From Palaemon carinicauda (taxonomy: Eukaryota; Arthropoda; Malacostraca; Decapoda; Palaemonidae), in assembly GCF_036898095.1 (NCBI RefSeq), contig NC_090768.1, forward strand, positions 42,586,842-42,650,841: a DNA stretch of 64,000 nt. The letters run 5' to 3'. How positions within the stretch are numbered: position 1 is the first letter of the stretch; every line of letters begins with the position of its first letter. Shown here piece by piece: positions 45,337 to 56,700 of the stretch. Under the pieces are notes generated by a model. The model saw nothing but the letters and a program-made list of their open reading frames with translations, ran no database searches and was not told where the DNA came from. Made by a program: the position numbers and the translations under genes.

Positions 45337-47722
45337 AGTCATAGTGTGTGATATTATTGCTCTTTCATCTCAATGTTAAATTATTTGTTTTTATGTGTGG
45401 AATTATATATTTGTTTTATTTTATAATGACACTGCATTACTGTATAAAGACTTTCCTCACTTCTTATGAATGAAAGGTTGTGCTTTATGTTTGGAAATCT
45501 GAGTGTGTGTATACTGAATTAGAGAATTGTAAGATATCTGTATATTTTTGAAATAACATATTTTTACTTAAAACAAGTTCTGTAGCAATAGTGAAGAGTG
45601 CCAGAGGTTGATATCCAATGAAGATGTTAAAGCCTCAGGAGGAATACATTGATTAGAATGAGAAACCTGTTTACTTCACAGGAACAGAACATTTCAGATT
45701 AAAAATACTATGCATATTATTGGGTTGATATCAACCAGAATCTTTTGTTTATTGTATATATTTCCTGTGGAAAACTCATAGTTACATTACACAGTAAGTT
45801 ATTCTTATATTTGTCTAATTTATTCCTTTAAAGAAAATATGGGAAAGAAAATTGCCAGTTTTATTCTTATTTTATAACATTCCTCTAGCATGCTAGATGT
45901 TTCTACATAGTGACTCAGATGATTGTAATTATAATTAGGGTTGAAGATGGAAGTATGTAAAGCATACAAGGTTTTTTCTTTTCTGATAGCAGTATAGCAT
46001 GGTTAGCTCAGTCTTGCTTCTTGAGTTAACTTTACAACCACTGAGAATGAAAAAGAAAAATCGAGCAACATTTATTTGGGTGGAAACGAGGTTTTACAGC
46101 TGTTTGAGGTTATATTTTAGAAGCAAATATCCTCATACTAAATTTAGCATACAGTAATTTGAAAATTCTCAACCAAAAAGAAATCTATAATTCTTACTGA
46201 ATATACATAACTTTATCTACAAATTTGGTCCTTTTAAATTTTTGCTAGATCTATTATGGGATGTTTTAGTTTCTAACGAATTTATTTTGTATTTGATTCT
46301 TGTTATACATTTTTTTGTTCTTTTCTATTTATTTTAGTTTCCCAGAGGCTTTTATTTATATTAAAGAAAATAAATATTATGCATAATATATTTTTGTTTT
46401 AGACCCTATGTCCATTGTTTGGTAATTGGATGAATAGAGACCATTTTTTTTTAGCTTTTGTATTTTACTATATATTTTAGGAGAGACAACACTAATGATT
46501 ACAGGGATGCAGTAAATACTTATGTAGAATATTACTTTTTCCAGGATATACTAACCATAACTTTTCAAAGCAACGTTGAGACTTCAAATCCATGCACTGT
46601 ATCTTCAAGAATGAGTGGTTTGAAGTATATTATAGTTTTATTTGTGTATTGTTGCTCATTAGGTTGTGGTTATGCCATGGAAATGAAATAGTGGGCTATA
46701 TTTTTACATGTTTATCCTAATTAATTTTTATGATACGTGTATTTTATCAAGAACAAATGACAAACAAAATTTTTTTATACTTGTAAATTTATTAGAATGC
46801 TATACGGGCAATGGAAGTGGTGTGGTAACAATGTACCTCACTGAAAGTCTGTAGTATTCCTTCATCCCATTATTGTATATAATTTTTACCCTTCTGCATC
46901 ACCTGCATTATCACTTCCTGTCTTCCATTTTGCACCTGCAGGTCGTCCTGTTGCTCATATGTCTAGAATACCTCCCAGGTTTCAGTACTGGGCCATATGG
47001 CTGAAATTCCAGACATCAATAAAAAAAAGACCAGGTCTTGATATCCTATTTAAAAGTAATCAATCTTTATTGTAGGTGCAAATTTAGATTACAGTATCTG
47101 TATCACTTGATATTTGATACTGTAATGACAGTATCTAATATGAAGCTTTAGTCCCTTGCCTCGGTAGTATTTATATGATAATATAATAAGTAGAAATAGT
47201 GATTGAAGTACTGTATAAGATGAGTATGTGGAATAATGTTTGTATTTGTACAGTAAATATCAAAATTAAAAAGTAAATGAATCTGAATTAGTGATGGTTG
47301 AGAAAATAGATTTTAATAAGTTGTGAAATGCCTCGTATGAAATTATTTTTATATACAGTATATGATTCAACTCCATCAACCAATATTTTCAGATACGGAT
47401 TATGTTGAAGAAGTTGCATTGTATCATTTTTGAAGGGTTAGTGCCTTGAAATTCTTTCGGAACTCTATCTTGTAAGCAAAGTATTCAAATAGGCAGATCT
47501 TGGAACTACAGTAGGTTATTTCAAAATCTGCATTACCATCAAACAAAATCAGCATTACCATCAAACCTCAGTATTTAGATAGATTTATGCATGTCAACTT
47601 TACTTTGTTATTGATTTCTACTTGTTTTAATGCTATTTAAAGTTGTAGAGTAGAATTTAAACATTTTAGTACCATTTTAGTGTGGTGATGCTGATTCATA
47701 AGTAGGCTACAGTAATTTAGCA
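45337..47722 (+). other. Probable 3' UTR and following intergenic or intronic DNA
   Basis: AT-rich. AATAAA at 46369-46374 is a candidate poly(A) signal. If exon 3 at 61218 is used, this is intron. No gene recognised; the small open frames here have no domain. Confidence 0.5.
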
Positions 47723-47897
47723 TTTTCAATATTTAACTTAGCCGGTGATTATAATAGCTGCAACTCTGTTGCTCGACAGAAAACTCTAAGGAAAAATTCG
47801 CCAGCGATCGCTACACAGGTAGGGGGTGTACCCAACAGCGCCATCTGTCGTCCAGATACCCAGTACTCATTGTAAACAAAGAACTCAATTTTCTCTC
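47723..47897 (+). repeat. Left inverted terminal repeat of E4
   Basis: Inverted match to the right ITR; AGCGATCGCT at 47803-47812. Confidence 0.9.
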
Positions 47898-48491
47898 TGT
47901 CGAGCTATCGACAAGACGCTCTTATTCGCTGTTGCTAAACTGGAGTATTTTCACAACTAATTGGTGAAGTACTTTATTCTAGTTTTGAGCTTTCGCTATG
48001 CAGGTGTTTTATCTTCATCTTAAATCTTGAACTCGTTTTGGATAGATTTAATTATGGTGACAAAGAGAGTATGGACTTTCTTTCACTTTTAAATGGCCGA
48101 CCCTTCCCTTAGACGGAAGTGTGTTTAGGCTTTTAGTAATTATCTTATCACGTTATAGATTTTCCTCTATATATTTTATATCTCTCTGCCTTTATTAGGC
48201 CTCTTCGATTAACTATCCATTTATTATAAACATATAAAAATAAATTTTAATGTTTTGTTTATATAGACCTTTCCTGAGAGTAGGAGGTCCTAACTTGGAA
48301 ACCGAAGTTAATCAACGTTGAGCCCTTTATATCGTAATTAGCTTTTAAAGAGCTAAGGATTTAAAACTTTTTAAATGTAATATTTTATGAAAGAATTTCT
48401 TTGATAGTCTTCGTACTGTTTTCAAAGATGAACTAACGTTTAGTTTTTTTATGCTACGCAGTTGTTGACGTTCAGGACGTTCAACATGCGC

Positions 48492-48510
48492 TCTATCGTT
48501 ACGATAGAGA
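48492..48510 (+). promoter_or_regulatory. Conserved leader hairpin (E4)
   Basis: Third copy of the CTCTATCG-TTA-CGATAGAG stem-loop, in the leader (47898-49600). Confidence 0.5.
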
Positions 48511-50802
48511 GAGAGTGTATCACGGTTTCACTTTGTAGTAAGAGTAAATCGATTCTGACGTTTTGTTCATTCTTTCTTAGCTTAAATGTTTTAAATTCTA
48601 ATTTAAAGGAACTTTTTATTTGAAAAACCTTTCAGTTTTTTCCTTTAGTCAAATAACATGTTTTTTTGACGAAATATAATTGGGCTCTTCTCTTAGGTGC
48701 GAAATCAAGAGAGAAAGAGAGATAGAGATAGAGACGGAGGGAGAGAGAGGAGAGAAAACGTTCCGTTCAAGCGGGTAACGTTGTTCTCGTGTTACTCGCG
48801 TCCCTAGTCGCTGTACGGGGAGGAAGGATAAAACGTTTTTAGGTTTTTATTCTCGTCCCCAGGCTATGTGCGGTGAGAGATTGAAAACGTAGTTATATGA
48901 ACTAGTGTTTAGTCTCTTTCCCAGCCACTGATTTTTTTTTTTTTATCTTAAAATATGTTTTCTGTTTTTTGCTGGTACTGTATTAATGAGATTGCATTAT
49001 ACGACTGATTTCGCAATTACTACCTTTTAATGAAGGGTAGAATTGCGTGTTTCAGGTAGAAATAAGTGCAAAACAGAAAATCGAAGTGATAAAGTGATAT
49101 GCGCAAAGTGTTACAGTGTTGCGTCCGAGGCGCAAAGTGTTACAGTGTTGCGTCCGAGGGTTCGTCTGTTCGTGCCTGTCGTTCACCTAGTCCGGGACCT
49201 CTTACATGCTCCCAAGCCCAGGGGAGAAGTAATGTCAAACGACTTATGGGTTCGAGAGGCCTTGACCAACGAACAGACGTTTTTCCCTCTATGGTATCGG
49301 GTGTATCTTACCAAGATCTCCCCTACCATAAGACGAGAGACGTTGTTTCTCCTCGTCATCCGAAGGCTTTTCGCATAAGAAACCTGTCACAAGGTTTCGA
49401 AGCCCTTAAGCGAAAGTCAGTCCTTTCAGGACAGGTCCAGCGTCCTGGTTACAACCATTAGGACAGCTCTGACCCTATGCAGTCATCGGATAACTGCTCG
49501 CCGCCTAACAAAAGCGTAACACAGACTCCGAGAGTCTTTTTTTTTTGTAGGCAAAGTGTTGCGGTCACAGACGTTACCCTCGTCTCTTACCACAACCATT
49601 TCCGTTGATCCTTAATGGGTTGTATGGCAAGACATGCAGTATATGCTTGCCTCCCTTATGGAAGACTATTCTACCGATTAGTCCGTTGAGTCTAGCCGTT
49701 TATCTCATCGATATCCTGGCTTTCAGCCAACCTAACGTTCCTTTGTGCTTACTGTTGACGTTGGCGTAGCTTAGTCACGTCAGTCAGGTTGTTTAGAACC
49801 ACACTCGATGCGGTCTCGTGTGGTTTTTCAGCCGCATTTGGACGTTAGGCCACTTGCTGATGCTCCTGTTGACGTTCTAGACGTTCACTAACAATCGGAG
49901 TTGACTTGTTTTGACGCTGTGCGTCAACCTCCGCATTCTAGAGTTGTTTTGACTGCTCAGTCTAGGCAGTCAAAGCAGTCTTGAGTGGACGCTGTGCGTC
50001 CTCACGCACCTGTTGTGGTTGACAGTTCAGTTGTTGACAGTTCACAGACTGTCAAGCAGTTACATGACGTTGCGTTCTGGTCCGCTACTAATGCACCAGT
50101 GAGTGTGGACTCTGCTTGTAAAGCATTGCCACCACGGTAGGTCTCTCCCTTGCTTGAGACTCAACTTTTATCGGACAAGGTTCCTGTAGATGAGGAAGTT
50201 GCTGTTCTCCCTCCTACTGATATTCCCTTGAGGACTCTGTCAGATGGAGAGGAGCCTAAAGCTGCTTAGCCTCCTATGGACTTTAATTAAATCATGATGA
50301 TTTTTTTTTTTAAGGATCTTTGTCCGGATCTTTTTGTAACTGCTGCTCCTCGTTCGCCTAAACGTCAGAGCTTACACTAGGCCTAGCTACTTCGAAGCCG
50401 TTGTTTTTAAGCTAGTGCTCTCTCGCTCTCCTAGAGAGCGTTACGTTGGCTAGGCGACTGGTTTTTCACCAGGAGGAGTTTGGGGGATACAGCCTTTGCT
50501 TTCCCTTCTTTTAAACTGGTTTATAGAGCGAGAGTCTGATATGACACGAGAGAAATTCTCGGCTTGGGAGTTCATGCCTCTGCCCAGATAGACTTCTCAA
50601 TTCTCGTAGACTCTCCCTGGCACCTAGCCAGGAGACGCTCCAAGTTGTTTACAGGTCAACTTCACAGCTGTTTTCGAGCCTTTGAAGTTTTGCTGTACAA
50701 TTATGTCACGCATAACAAGGCTTTCAGGGATGGTAAACGGTACCGCCTCAGTCGCTAACCCCGTCTGTTGCCACACCTGCTCCCGTAGACCCTAAATGGG
50801 CT

Positions 50803-51369
50803 TTGCTGCAAGACATGCAGTCCAAGCTTGCGTCCTTGATAGAGGACTTTAATGCAGAGAAGGTTGCTGCCGAACCTTCTGGCCAACAACCTTCCAACCG
50901 GTCGGTTGTGCGCCCTGTTGACGCTGAGGTAACCTACTCGCGTCTGCCAGTTGAGGTGGTTCCTCCACCGATGCGACCCAGTGTGGGTTGCCAGCCGCAC
51001 GTTGACGTTAAGCGACGCTCGGAGGTGGTTGTTGACGTTCAGGACGTTCAACAACCAGCAGAGGTGACTTGTTTTGACGCAGTGCGTCAACCTCAGCAAC
51101 CCGGTAGGGTGTTGACTGCACAACCCAGACGGTCTAGACAGTCTCGGGTTGACGCTGTGCTTCCTCGCGCACCCATGGTTGTTGACAGTTCACAGACTGT
51201 GCGGCAGTTCCATGATATTGCGTCCGGCTCCGTCACGCATCCACCAGTGCGACCGGACTCAGCGAGCCAGACGTTGCCCACTCCGTTGCCGTTTCCTCAT
51301 AAGTTTTCGGATGAGGAACCCTCTGATGAGGACGTTGCTGAACAACAAGACGATCAGCCCCCAGAATAG
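50803..51369 (+). CDS. Gag-like ORF1 fragment of E4
   Basis: Open frame (first ATG at 50815, frame open further upstream) ending at TAG 51367-51369. It starts with a helix LLQDMQSKLASLIEDFNAEKV, continues through a Pro/Val/Arg-rich middle (VPPPMRPSVGC, PRRSRQSRVD) and ends in an acidic stretch SDEEPSDEDVAEQQDDQPPE. The acidic end meets the deletion junction, and the stop falls in former RT sequence. A degenerate earlier copy of the helix (WQDMQYMLASLMEDY, about 49627) shows that the module is duplicated. In DIRS elements ORF1 is taken as Gag-like; no zinc knuckle is visible here. Confidence 0.6.
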   Translation: MLQDMQSKLASLIEDFNAEKVAAEPSGQQPSNRSVVRPVDAEVTYSRLPVEVVPPPMRPSVGCQPHVDVKRRSEVVVDVQDVQQPAEVTCFDAVRQPQQPGRVLTAQPRRSRQSRVDAVLPRAPMVVDSSQTVRQFHDIASGSVTHPPVRPDSASQTLPTPLPFPHKFSDEEPSDEDVAEQQDDQPPE

Positions 51370-52604
51370 ATCAAGCCCTGCTATCCATCCAGAAGATGCT
51401 GAAGAAGGAACGCTGCTCAGTCAGGCTGTGGATGAGTCTGGTAGGGACGCTGTCATCCGTGGAACAATTTGTGTCACTAGGAAGACTACACCTCCGTCCT
51501 CTTCAATACCATCTAGCTTTTCACTGGAAAAAGGACAAGACGCTAGAAGCGGTCTCGATCCCAGTTTCCGAAAAGATAAAGTCTTGTCTGACTTGGTGAA
51601 AGGACAATATCAACCTAAGAGAGGGTCTTCCCCTGGCTGTTCAGACTCCCAACCACGTTCTCTTCTCGGACGCATCGGACGTAGGCTGGGGTGCGACATT
51701 AGACGGTCGGGAATGCTCGGGAATTTGGAACTCGAGTCAAAGGACAATGCATATCAACTGCAAGGAGCTACTGGCAGTACATCTGGCCTTGAAAAGCTTC
51801 AGGTCTCTCCTTCAAGGCAAAGTGGTGGAGGTGAACTCGGACAACACCACGGCTTTGGCGTACATCTCCAAGCAAGGAGGGACCTACTCTCTGACGTTGT
51901 ACGAGATCGCAAGGGACCTCCTCACCTGGTCAAAAGGTCTAAACATATCACTAGTAACGAGGTTCATCCAAGGCAACTTGAATGTCATGGCAGATTGTCT
52001 CAGTCGGAAGGGACAAATAATTCCAACAGAATGGACCCTCCACAAGGATGTATGCAAGAGACTTTGGGCCACCTGGGGCCAGCCAACCATAGATCTCTTC
52101 GCAACCTCGATGACCAAGAGGCTCCCAGTATTTTGCTCACCAATCCCGGACCCAGCAGCAGTTCATATAGATGCCTTTCTCCTAGATTGGTCACATCTAG
52201 ATCTATATGCATTCCCTCCGTTCAAGATTGTCAACAAGGTACTGCAGAAGTTCGCCTCTCACGAAGGGACAAGGTTGACGCTAGTTGCTTCCCTCTGGCC
52301 CGCGAGAGAATGGTTCACCGAGGTACTTCGATGGCTAGTAGACGTTCCCAGAACACTTCCCCTAAGGGTGGACCTTCTACGTCAGCCACACGTAAAGAAG
52401 GTACACCAAGGCCTCCACGCTCTTCGTCTGACTGCCTTCAGACTATCGAAAGACTCTCGAGAGCTAGAGGCTTTTCGAAGGAGGCAGCCAGAGCGATTGC
52501 TAGAGCAAGGAGAACATCCACCCTTAGAGTCTACCAATCGAAGTGGTAAATCTTCCGAAACTGGTGCAAGTCAGTATCCGTATCCTCGACCAGTACCTCT
52601 GTAA
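51358..52604 (+). pseudogene. RT remnant-RNase H pseudogene of E4
   Basis: Runs from the deletion junction (RIDQALLSIQKMLKKERC) through RNase H (VNSDNTTALAYISKQGG) to the usual end at 52604. The only stop is TGA at 51597-51599, where E1 has Trp; downstream the frame is open for 285 codons from ATG 51747. RT catalytic residues are absent. Confidence 0.9.
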
Positions 52605-53503
52605 CTCAAATAGCTGACTTCCTCTTATATCTGAGGAAAGAACGATCTCTTTCAGCTCCCACTATCAAGGGTTACAGAAGCATGTTGGCATCAGTCTTCC
52701 GTCACAGAGGCTTAGATCTTTCCAACAATAAAGATCTACAGGACCTCCTTAAGTCTTTTGAGACCACGAAGGAGCGTCGTTTGGTTACACCTGGTTGGAA
52801 TTTAGACGTGGTACTAAGATTCCTTATGTCAGACAGGTTCGAGCCGCTACAATCAGCCTCCCTGAAAGATCTCACCTTAAAGACTCTTTTCCTGGTATGC
52901 TTAGCCACAGCTAAAAGAGTCAGTGAGATTCATGCCTTCAGCAAGAACATCGGATTCTCATCTGAAACGGCTACATGTTCTCTACAACTTGGTTTTCTAG
53001 CCAAAAACGAGCTGCCTTCTCGACCTTGGCCAAAATCGTTCGATATTCCAAGCTTATCGAATATGGTTGGAAATGAACTAGAAAGAGTCTTATGCCCTGT
53101 AAGAGCTCTTAAGTTCTATTTAAAACGAACTAAACCTTTACGAGGCCCGTCTGAAGCTTTATGGTGTTCAGTTAAGAAACCATCTTTGCCTATGTCAAAA
53201 AATGCTTTATCCTATTTTATCAGACTGTTAATACGAGAAGCTCATTCCCATCTGAGTGAGGAAGACCAAGTTTTGCTGAAGGTAAGGACACACGAAGTTA
53301 GAGCTGTCGCTACTTCCGTGGCCTTTAAACAAAATAGATCTCTGCGAAGTATAATGGACGCAACCTATTGGAGAAGCAAGTCAGTGTTCGCGTCTTTTTA
53401 TCTTAAGGATGTCCAGTCTCTTTACGAGGACTGCTACACTCTGGGACCATTCGTAGCAGCGAGTGCAGTAGTGGGTGAGGGCTCAACCACTACAATTCCC
53501 TAA
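52031..53503 (+). pseudogene. Tyrosine recombinase of E4 with one nonsense codon
   Basis: Colinear with and exactly as long as the E1 YR frame (ATG 52031 to TAA 53501-53503), with no indel. One TAA at 52547-52549 replaces the Glu codon after SKW. A reinitiation product from ATG 52682 would keep the catalytic domain (AKRVSEIHAF, HEVRAV, YWRSKSVFASFYLKD) but lose much of the core-binding domain. Confidence 0.9.
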
Positions 53504-53897
53504 TTCCATAACCTTTTAATCTTTCTCTTGAAATGTTGTTTTTGGGTTGTCCGGAAGGCTAAGAAGCCTTTTGCATCCTGGTTGATTTGGCGGGTGGTCA
53601 AAGTCATTTCTTGAGAGCGCCTAGATTAAGGGTTTTGATGAGGTCCTGTTGTATGGGTTGCAACCCTTGATACTTCAGATCCTAGGGGTCGCTCAGCATC
53701 CTAAGAGGATCGCGAGGCTCCGTAAGGAAGACATACTTAAAAAGGCAGAGTAATTGTTCAAGTCGACTTCCTTACCAGGTACCTATTTATTTTGTTTTTG
53801 TTATTTTGATAACTTCTAAAATGAAATAAAAATTCTTAGCTCATAATGATGTAAACATATTTTGCTGGTCTCTACCCACCCCCCTGGGTGTGAATCA

Positions 53898-53988
53898 GCT
53901 ATTATAATCACCGGCTAAGTTAAATATTGAAAAATGTTATTTTGATTATAAAATAAATTTTTGAATATACTTACCCGGTGATTATAAA
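53898..53988 (+). repeat. Internal complementary region of E4
   Basis: The left half is complementary to 47723-47760 and the right half to about 54172-54229. Confidence 0.9.
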
Positions 53989-54029
53989 TTAAAGGACCCT
54001 CCCTTCCTCCCCAATAGAGACGCAGTGGA

Positions 54030-54229
54030 CCGAGGAGAAAATTGAGTTCTTTGTTTACAATGAGTACTGGGTATCTGGACGACAGATGGCGCTGTTGGGT
54101 ACACCCCCTACCTGTGTAGCGATCGCTGGCGAATTTTTCCTTAGAGTTTTCTGTCGAGCAACAGAGTTGCAGCTATTATAATCACCGGGTAAGTATATTC
54201 AAAAATTTATTTTATAATCAAAATAACAT
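54030..54229 (+). repeat. Right inverted terminal repeat of E4
   Basis: Inverted copy of the left ITR; AGCGATCGCT at 54118-54127; CCGGGTAAGTAT near the outer end. Confidence 0.9.
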
Positions 54230-54689
54230 ATTTGAAGTAGATATTTTGTTTAACTTTCATTTAAATATTTGGTGAGTACTTGATTTGATGTTTTACTTTG
54301 TGAGATGTAGTACATGTAGTTGCTGGTACAGTCATGTACAGTATTGTGTTTTATAAGGTAGTTTCAAATTTTCTGCTTTTATTTTCATTATTTTTATTAT
54401 AACAACAGCAATAACAATGATGACAAAATTAATGCTTGGCTCGGCCCAAGCACTAATTTAAAATCCTAAAATCTTATAGTGCTGGCAATATTTAAATTAA
54501 TTCCATGAATCTTCCCTTTGAAATATAAGCTATTAACTAAAGCAGGGCCAACTGCTCAATGTGACATTAAAAGTTAAAAATGGTTTTGACAAAGGAAAAA
54601 CCAATTTTTGTGGAATTACTGTGTCTGCAAGGACTTTCATGTGAAAGGCTTGAACAGGTAATCCAGTACAACAAATTACCAAAGAAATA
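54230..54689 (+). other. Intronic or intergenic DNA after E4
   Basis: AT-rich, nothing recognisable. Confidence 0.5.
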
Positions 54690-56700
54690 CTTTCTCTCCT
54701 GCACTGACTCAGTGTGCATAAGGGAGACCTACAGGTTCAGGCATGTCCAATGCTGAAATCCTCTGGCAACTGATGACACATCAACACCGAGAACCAATTC
54801 TATATTAGAGACAAATCTGCCATCTTCCATACTCAGAGTGAGAATCAGATGCTTCCCCTGCCTACATAAGGCTAGGAAGGAGGGAGGGTCTTGGAGACCA
54901 CACAGCATCTCCCTAAAATTAGTCATCAAAACCACTGTTTTTAGGTTAATGTGCTTTGTGGTCTCTTAAGGACTAATACCAGAGCAATGACTGAGTAGAC
55001 TCGTGAACTATGAAAGACATCTGTCTACATCTGTCTACAATCAAGCAAACGACTAAACCATGCATATCATTAGAAGAAAACTAATAAGTCTGACACTCGC
55101 ATCGTAAGAAAAAACTAGAAAAAGCTAGATGCCTATTGTTATGCTTCTGCTGAATGGCCTGGGTGATGTAGCCCTTCTTCTATCCAATTTCCTCTTGTAG
55201 GCACCACAAATCCATGTTGCATTGCTTGGATTTATTTCAGGTAGTGTCTTTTAAACTCCCATGCCCAGATCAATCCTTAAAGCTCTGGATGTCCTTAAGT
55301 GCATACTATACTAGTGAAGAATGCTAACAAGGAAGCAATTTTTCTCACATCGTAGGTTTTTGGACTAGAGAAGATCAGATTTCTTCATAAGGAAGGTTAT
55401 TAGAGTAGCCCCTGTTGAAGGGGCTTTTGATCTTGGTACAGTATTTTGAAGTGGACTACCTTCTGATCTCTCCCTAATGCTGCAAGCTTACTGACTCTTG
55501 GCCCTGTGGCTAAAGCTATAAAAAAGTAGTTTTCTGTAATAACACTAAGGGAAATTAGGAATTATATAAATTTGACAAAACTTTATGCACTCTATCAGGA
55601 GACTAGTATACTGAAGGAATTTGTGGAGATAGTCATTGTAAGGCAAAAAATTGAATAATGTGAAACATTTCTGAGCCTAAATCCACATCAAAAGCCTGCT
55701 TGGGAGGTTCTGTCAGTGCAGATTTGTATGACAGGTTTGTAGATGGCAGCTTCCTGTACTCAAAGAGGTGAACCAAAAAGGGAGCCAAGAATTCGGGGAT
55801 TATATTGCACAAAGACCTGAGCTTTATGTGGACTAGGTGTCTGCTACTATATTCAGTGTCAGAATAAGAAATGATGTGAGCTGAGGGGACCATTTCCCAA
55901 ACACTTAGGTCTCCTCAGAATGACCTCCCTAACCCTACTAGGATGTGTCTGTGTGAAGGATCATGGAGAGGGACCAATGGTACCGACATGAAAAGGGCCT
56001 TTGTTGTGGTTCGAGGCCTGAAAATTCTTTTGTAGTAACTGGGTAACTGTGCCTGATTGTCTCAACAACCTTTCCGTGCCGTTCTTCTCCACACCCATCT
56101 AAATTTCTTCAAAACTGAATTGATTATTGAAGCAAACTGAAGAAGGCACAAGATATCCATTTGCCATCTGGAGGTGACTCTCCTTTGAAGAAAGAATTTG
56201 ACCTTGCTCAGAATTCTTTGCTAAGATATTTTTGGTAGGTTTAGAGTAGCCTTTGACATATTCCAGTGAAAACTTAGCCACCTAAATATTCTACTTAAAA
56301 CTAGTCTGGGTTTTGTGAATTTGATCAGGAAACCTAGATCTTGAAGAATGTATAAGACTAGGTTTGTGTACCTGAGGCTTAGTTCTTTAATCTCCACCCA
56401 AACTAGCCAGTCAACCAATAGGCAATGACCTAAACTCCCTGCAACCACTGTAGTCTGATCACTGACTTCACTAGTCTTGTGAACACTCTTGGGGCAATAT
56501 TGAGTCGGATATGCATCACGGAATTTGCACAAGCCAAAACCCTAGATAAAGTCAGAAGCCGGGGTCAATAGGGATATGCCAATAAGTGTCCTTTAGATCT
56601 ATAGTAAAGGTCCAATCCCCTTGGTGTAGTAATTGGCGGACATGTGATGGACGTCATTTTGAATGTGCCACATCTGATGTTTGTCTCACAAGACAGTCCA
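54690..56700 (-). pseudogene. Decayed YR retrotransposon, other lineage, minus strand
   Basis: On the minus strand, about 56640-56570 reads GDWTFTIDLKDTYWHIPID (RT motif A). Then 56430-56230 reads a DWLVWVEIKELSLR / LVLYILQDLGFLIKF / FRWLSFHWN series, the post-YLDD part of RT. About 55870-55640 reads a YR core-binding domain (FLVHLFEYRKL, then YKSALTEPPKQAFDVDLGSE). A degenerate KLAAL-type stretch follows near 55490. Many stops. Divergent from E1, so another lineage, and the only YR element in the window on this strand. Confidence 0.62.

Larger units (their letters stand above)
47723..54229 (+). mobile_element. DIRS-like element E4, complete ends, internally deleted
   Basis: About 6.5 kb. 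Left end TTTTCAATATTTAAC, right end AAAATAACAT; ICR at 53898-53988 joins both complements. Left ITR 47723-47897, right ITR about 54030-54229. Same gag-to-RT junction at CCCCCAG (51358-51364) as E3, so no RT palm. The YR frame is full length with a single nonsense codon. The best preserved of the three deletion derivatives. Confidence 0.93.

Noticed and set aside
46458..46691. 77-codon open frame with a hydrophobic C-terminus
   Set aside because: No homology recognised, AT-rich surroundings, no splice or promoter context; chance open frame is likely.
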